DNA of 23,368 nt from Akkermansiaceae bacterium UBA1506 (GTDB taxonomy: Bacteria > Verrucomicrobiota > Verrucomicrobiia > Verrucomicrobiales > DEV007). This document shows positions 22,356 to 23,368 of this stretch, piece by piece. Positions within the stretch are counted from its first letter, which is position 1; every line of letters starts with the position of its first letter. The notes under the pieces are model-generated. The model worked only from the letters and a program-made list of their open reading frames with translations. It searched no databases and was not told where the DNA came from. The translations under genes and the position numbers were made by a program. The DNA lies in assembly GCA_002323995.1 (NCBI GenBank), contig DCQY01000114.1:1-23368 (forward strand). The letters run 5' to 3'.

Positions 22356-23368
22356 CTACATCAAATTACTCAGACGAGCGTGGCCTTCCTCAGTCAATTG
22401 CTCCTCTCTGGACTTTGAACCGCCTTCTAGAGCCACAAGTGCGTCCTGGGTTTTAGCGATAAAGAATTCAACGGGACCATCAATGCGGCCACCCGCCCGA
22501 GCCCGAGTCAGATGGCCAAGTGCCTTCTCGTATTTTTGCTCACGAAAGTAAATGACCCCCTGCCAATAGAGATCGCGACGCTCAGCCTCCTTTGCATCAA
22601 GCGAACCTGAGGAAGCAAGCAATTGATATATCTCAGTCATCACATCGGCTTCCGGGTCGTAAAACATTTCCATGGGGCGGAATTCAAAGCTCCCCTCAAC
22701 AAGGCGATACGTTTCCGGCCCCACCAAGAGATCAGAACGATACCTGAAATTTGCACGTGCCAGACGACTTGAGAAATCCGTCTCCGCCCCGATACCACTG
22801 TAGTAATAATGTCCTCTCGAGCCATAGACACCGACAGCCAAAGGCCCCGAACTGATCCCTACCCCACAGCAGAGCGGTTGATTCCATCGATTCTCACATT
22901 CCTGATTTAGGGTCTTGAGTTGCGACCGGAGCTCCAAAGCTGCCCGGCATGCTTCTTCAGCATGTTTTTCGTCAGACTGCACCATTCCGAAGAAAGCTCG
23001 CACCAATCCAGGACCTGACTCATCCAGGTACGCACCACGCGAAGTGAGGAAAGTTGAAACAGTACGCAAAAAGAGATTACTCATCTTCATCAGATCCGCT
23101 GCCTCTATTTTCTCAGAGAGCTCGGCATAATTGAAGATACGACAAGTCAGCACCGTTACATTTTCGACTCCTGCTTCGAATTCAGGAGGCTCGTCAGCTT
23201 CAAGCAACTGATTGAACGTTGCATGAGACACCCGCAAACCAAGAACATCCTGTAGTAATCGTTTTCTCATCCCGCGTTCAGTCCCGGCAAAAACGAATCC
23301 CCCAGCCGCCGCCAAGAGCCCGGCTCCAAGCGCCGAGAAAGGCTCAAACAAGACCCCGTAGAGAGCCA
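22356..23368 (-). CDS. Degenerate class III adenylate/guanylate cyclase-like protein with TPR-like tail (N-terminus beyond right edge)
   Basis: The frame is open from the right edge to a TAG at 22356, about 337 residues visible. The first visible part is hydrophobic (FSALGAGLLAAAGGFVFAG), the end of a membrane region, as in CHASE2-type cyclases. Next comes a cyclase homology domain: VTVLTCRIFNYAELSE, GAYLDESGPGLVRAFFG and GISSGPLAVGVYGSRGHYYYSGIGAE...SSRLARA. Both metal-binding aspartates of active class III cyclases are replaced, one by Arg (codon 23139-23141) and one by Pro (codon 23010-23012). The usual N of the VNxAxR motif is D. A TPR-like helical tail (YWQGVIYFREQKYEKALGHL) follows. It is probably a non-catalytic, regulatory or scaffolding homologue. 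The true start is not in the window; the TTG at 23351 is unlikely to be it. Confidence 0.8.
   Translation of the reverse strand, partial: ALYGVLFEPFSALGAGLLAAAGGFVFAGTERGMRKRLLQDVLGLRVSHATFNQLLEADEPPEFEAGVENVTVLTCRIFNYAELSEKIEAADLMKMSNLFLRTVSTFLTSRGAYLDESGPGLVRAFFGMVQSDEKHAEEACRAALELRSQLKTLNQECENRWNQPLCCGVGISSGPLAVGVYGSRGHYYYSGIGAETDFSSRLARANFRYRSDLLVGPETYRLVEGSFEFRPMEMFYDPEADVMTEIYQLLASSGSLDAKEAERRDLYWQGVIYFREQKYEKALGHLTRARAGGRIDGPVEFFIAKTQDALVALEGGSKSREEQLTEEGHARLSNLM

Noticed and set aside
1..23368. Mobile elements, CRISPR arrays or phage genes
   Set aside because: No transposase, integrase, phage structural gene, spaced repeat array or long direct/inverted repeats were seen; tRNA-Pro has no adjacent integrase or duplicated 3' end.

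Overview
The window looks like a chromosomal segment from a Gram-negative bacterium of roughly 50% G+C, most likely a member of the Verrucomicrobiota (Opitutia-like). That placement is an inference. It rests on weak or missing Shine-Dalgarno sequences at most starts, an ECF sigma factor followed by a short membrane protein with an LLRLKRYE-type N-terminus, an ExbB with its own signal peptide followed by two ExbD genes, and a Tat-exported sugar isomerase-like protein. There is no sign of phage, IS elements, CRISPR arrays or rRNA. The segment is mostly housekeeping and cell-envelope genes.

Left half, all on the minus strand (10674 down to 1). First comes a compact arginine cluster, argC-argJ-argB-argD-argF. 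It converts glutamate (via ArgJ acetyl recycling) to ornithine and then citrulline; argG, argH and argA are not here. An ARG-box-like palindrome lies about 90 nt upstream of argC. Below argF come a single-pass anchored protein of unknown function, an ABC-transporter ATPase with no permease beside it, and a proton-driven energy-transfer module exbB-exbD-exbD. A terminator-like hairpin follows the second exbD. After a 298-nt gap there is an exported TPR protein that runs off the left edge. Together the last four genes resemble a Tol/Ton-like envelope energising unit.

Middle, plus strand. A tRNA-Pro(GGG) gene with encoded CCA (10819-10895) is followed by a large inner-membrane-anchored AsmA-like protein of the YdbH type. 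Immediately after it (1 nt gap) is a lipoprotein that appears to join YnbE and YdbL/DUF1318 in one chain. In E. coli these are three separate genes (ydbH-ynbE-ydbL) that make an intermembrane bridge for phospholipids. Then come metG (methionyl-tRNA synthetase with C-terminal tRNA-binding domain, preceded by a perfect 10-bp inverted repeat), an unfamiliar protein with a kinase/aminoglycoside-phosphotransferase-like residue pattern, and a PmtA-like phospholipid N-methyltransferase.

Right part. A Tat-exported TIM-barrel sugar isomerase/epimerase-like protein (minus) is divergent from an ECF sigma factor and its probable membrane anti-sigma partner (plus). A striking 18-bp palindrome sits in the divergent promoter region. 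A bidirectional terminator-like hairpin separates the sigma pair from convergent recR. Upstream of recR is a class III adenylate-cyclase-like protein whose two metal-binding aspartates are both replaced; it is cut by the right edge.

The observations most worth following are the YnbE-YdbL fusion behind YdbH, the kinase-like protein, the metal-site-deficient cyclase domain, the ARG-box-like site and the palindrome upstream of the sigma factor.
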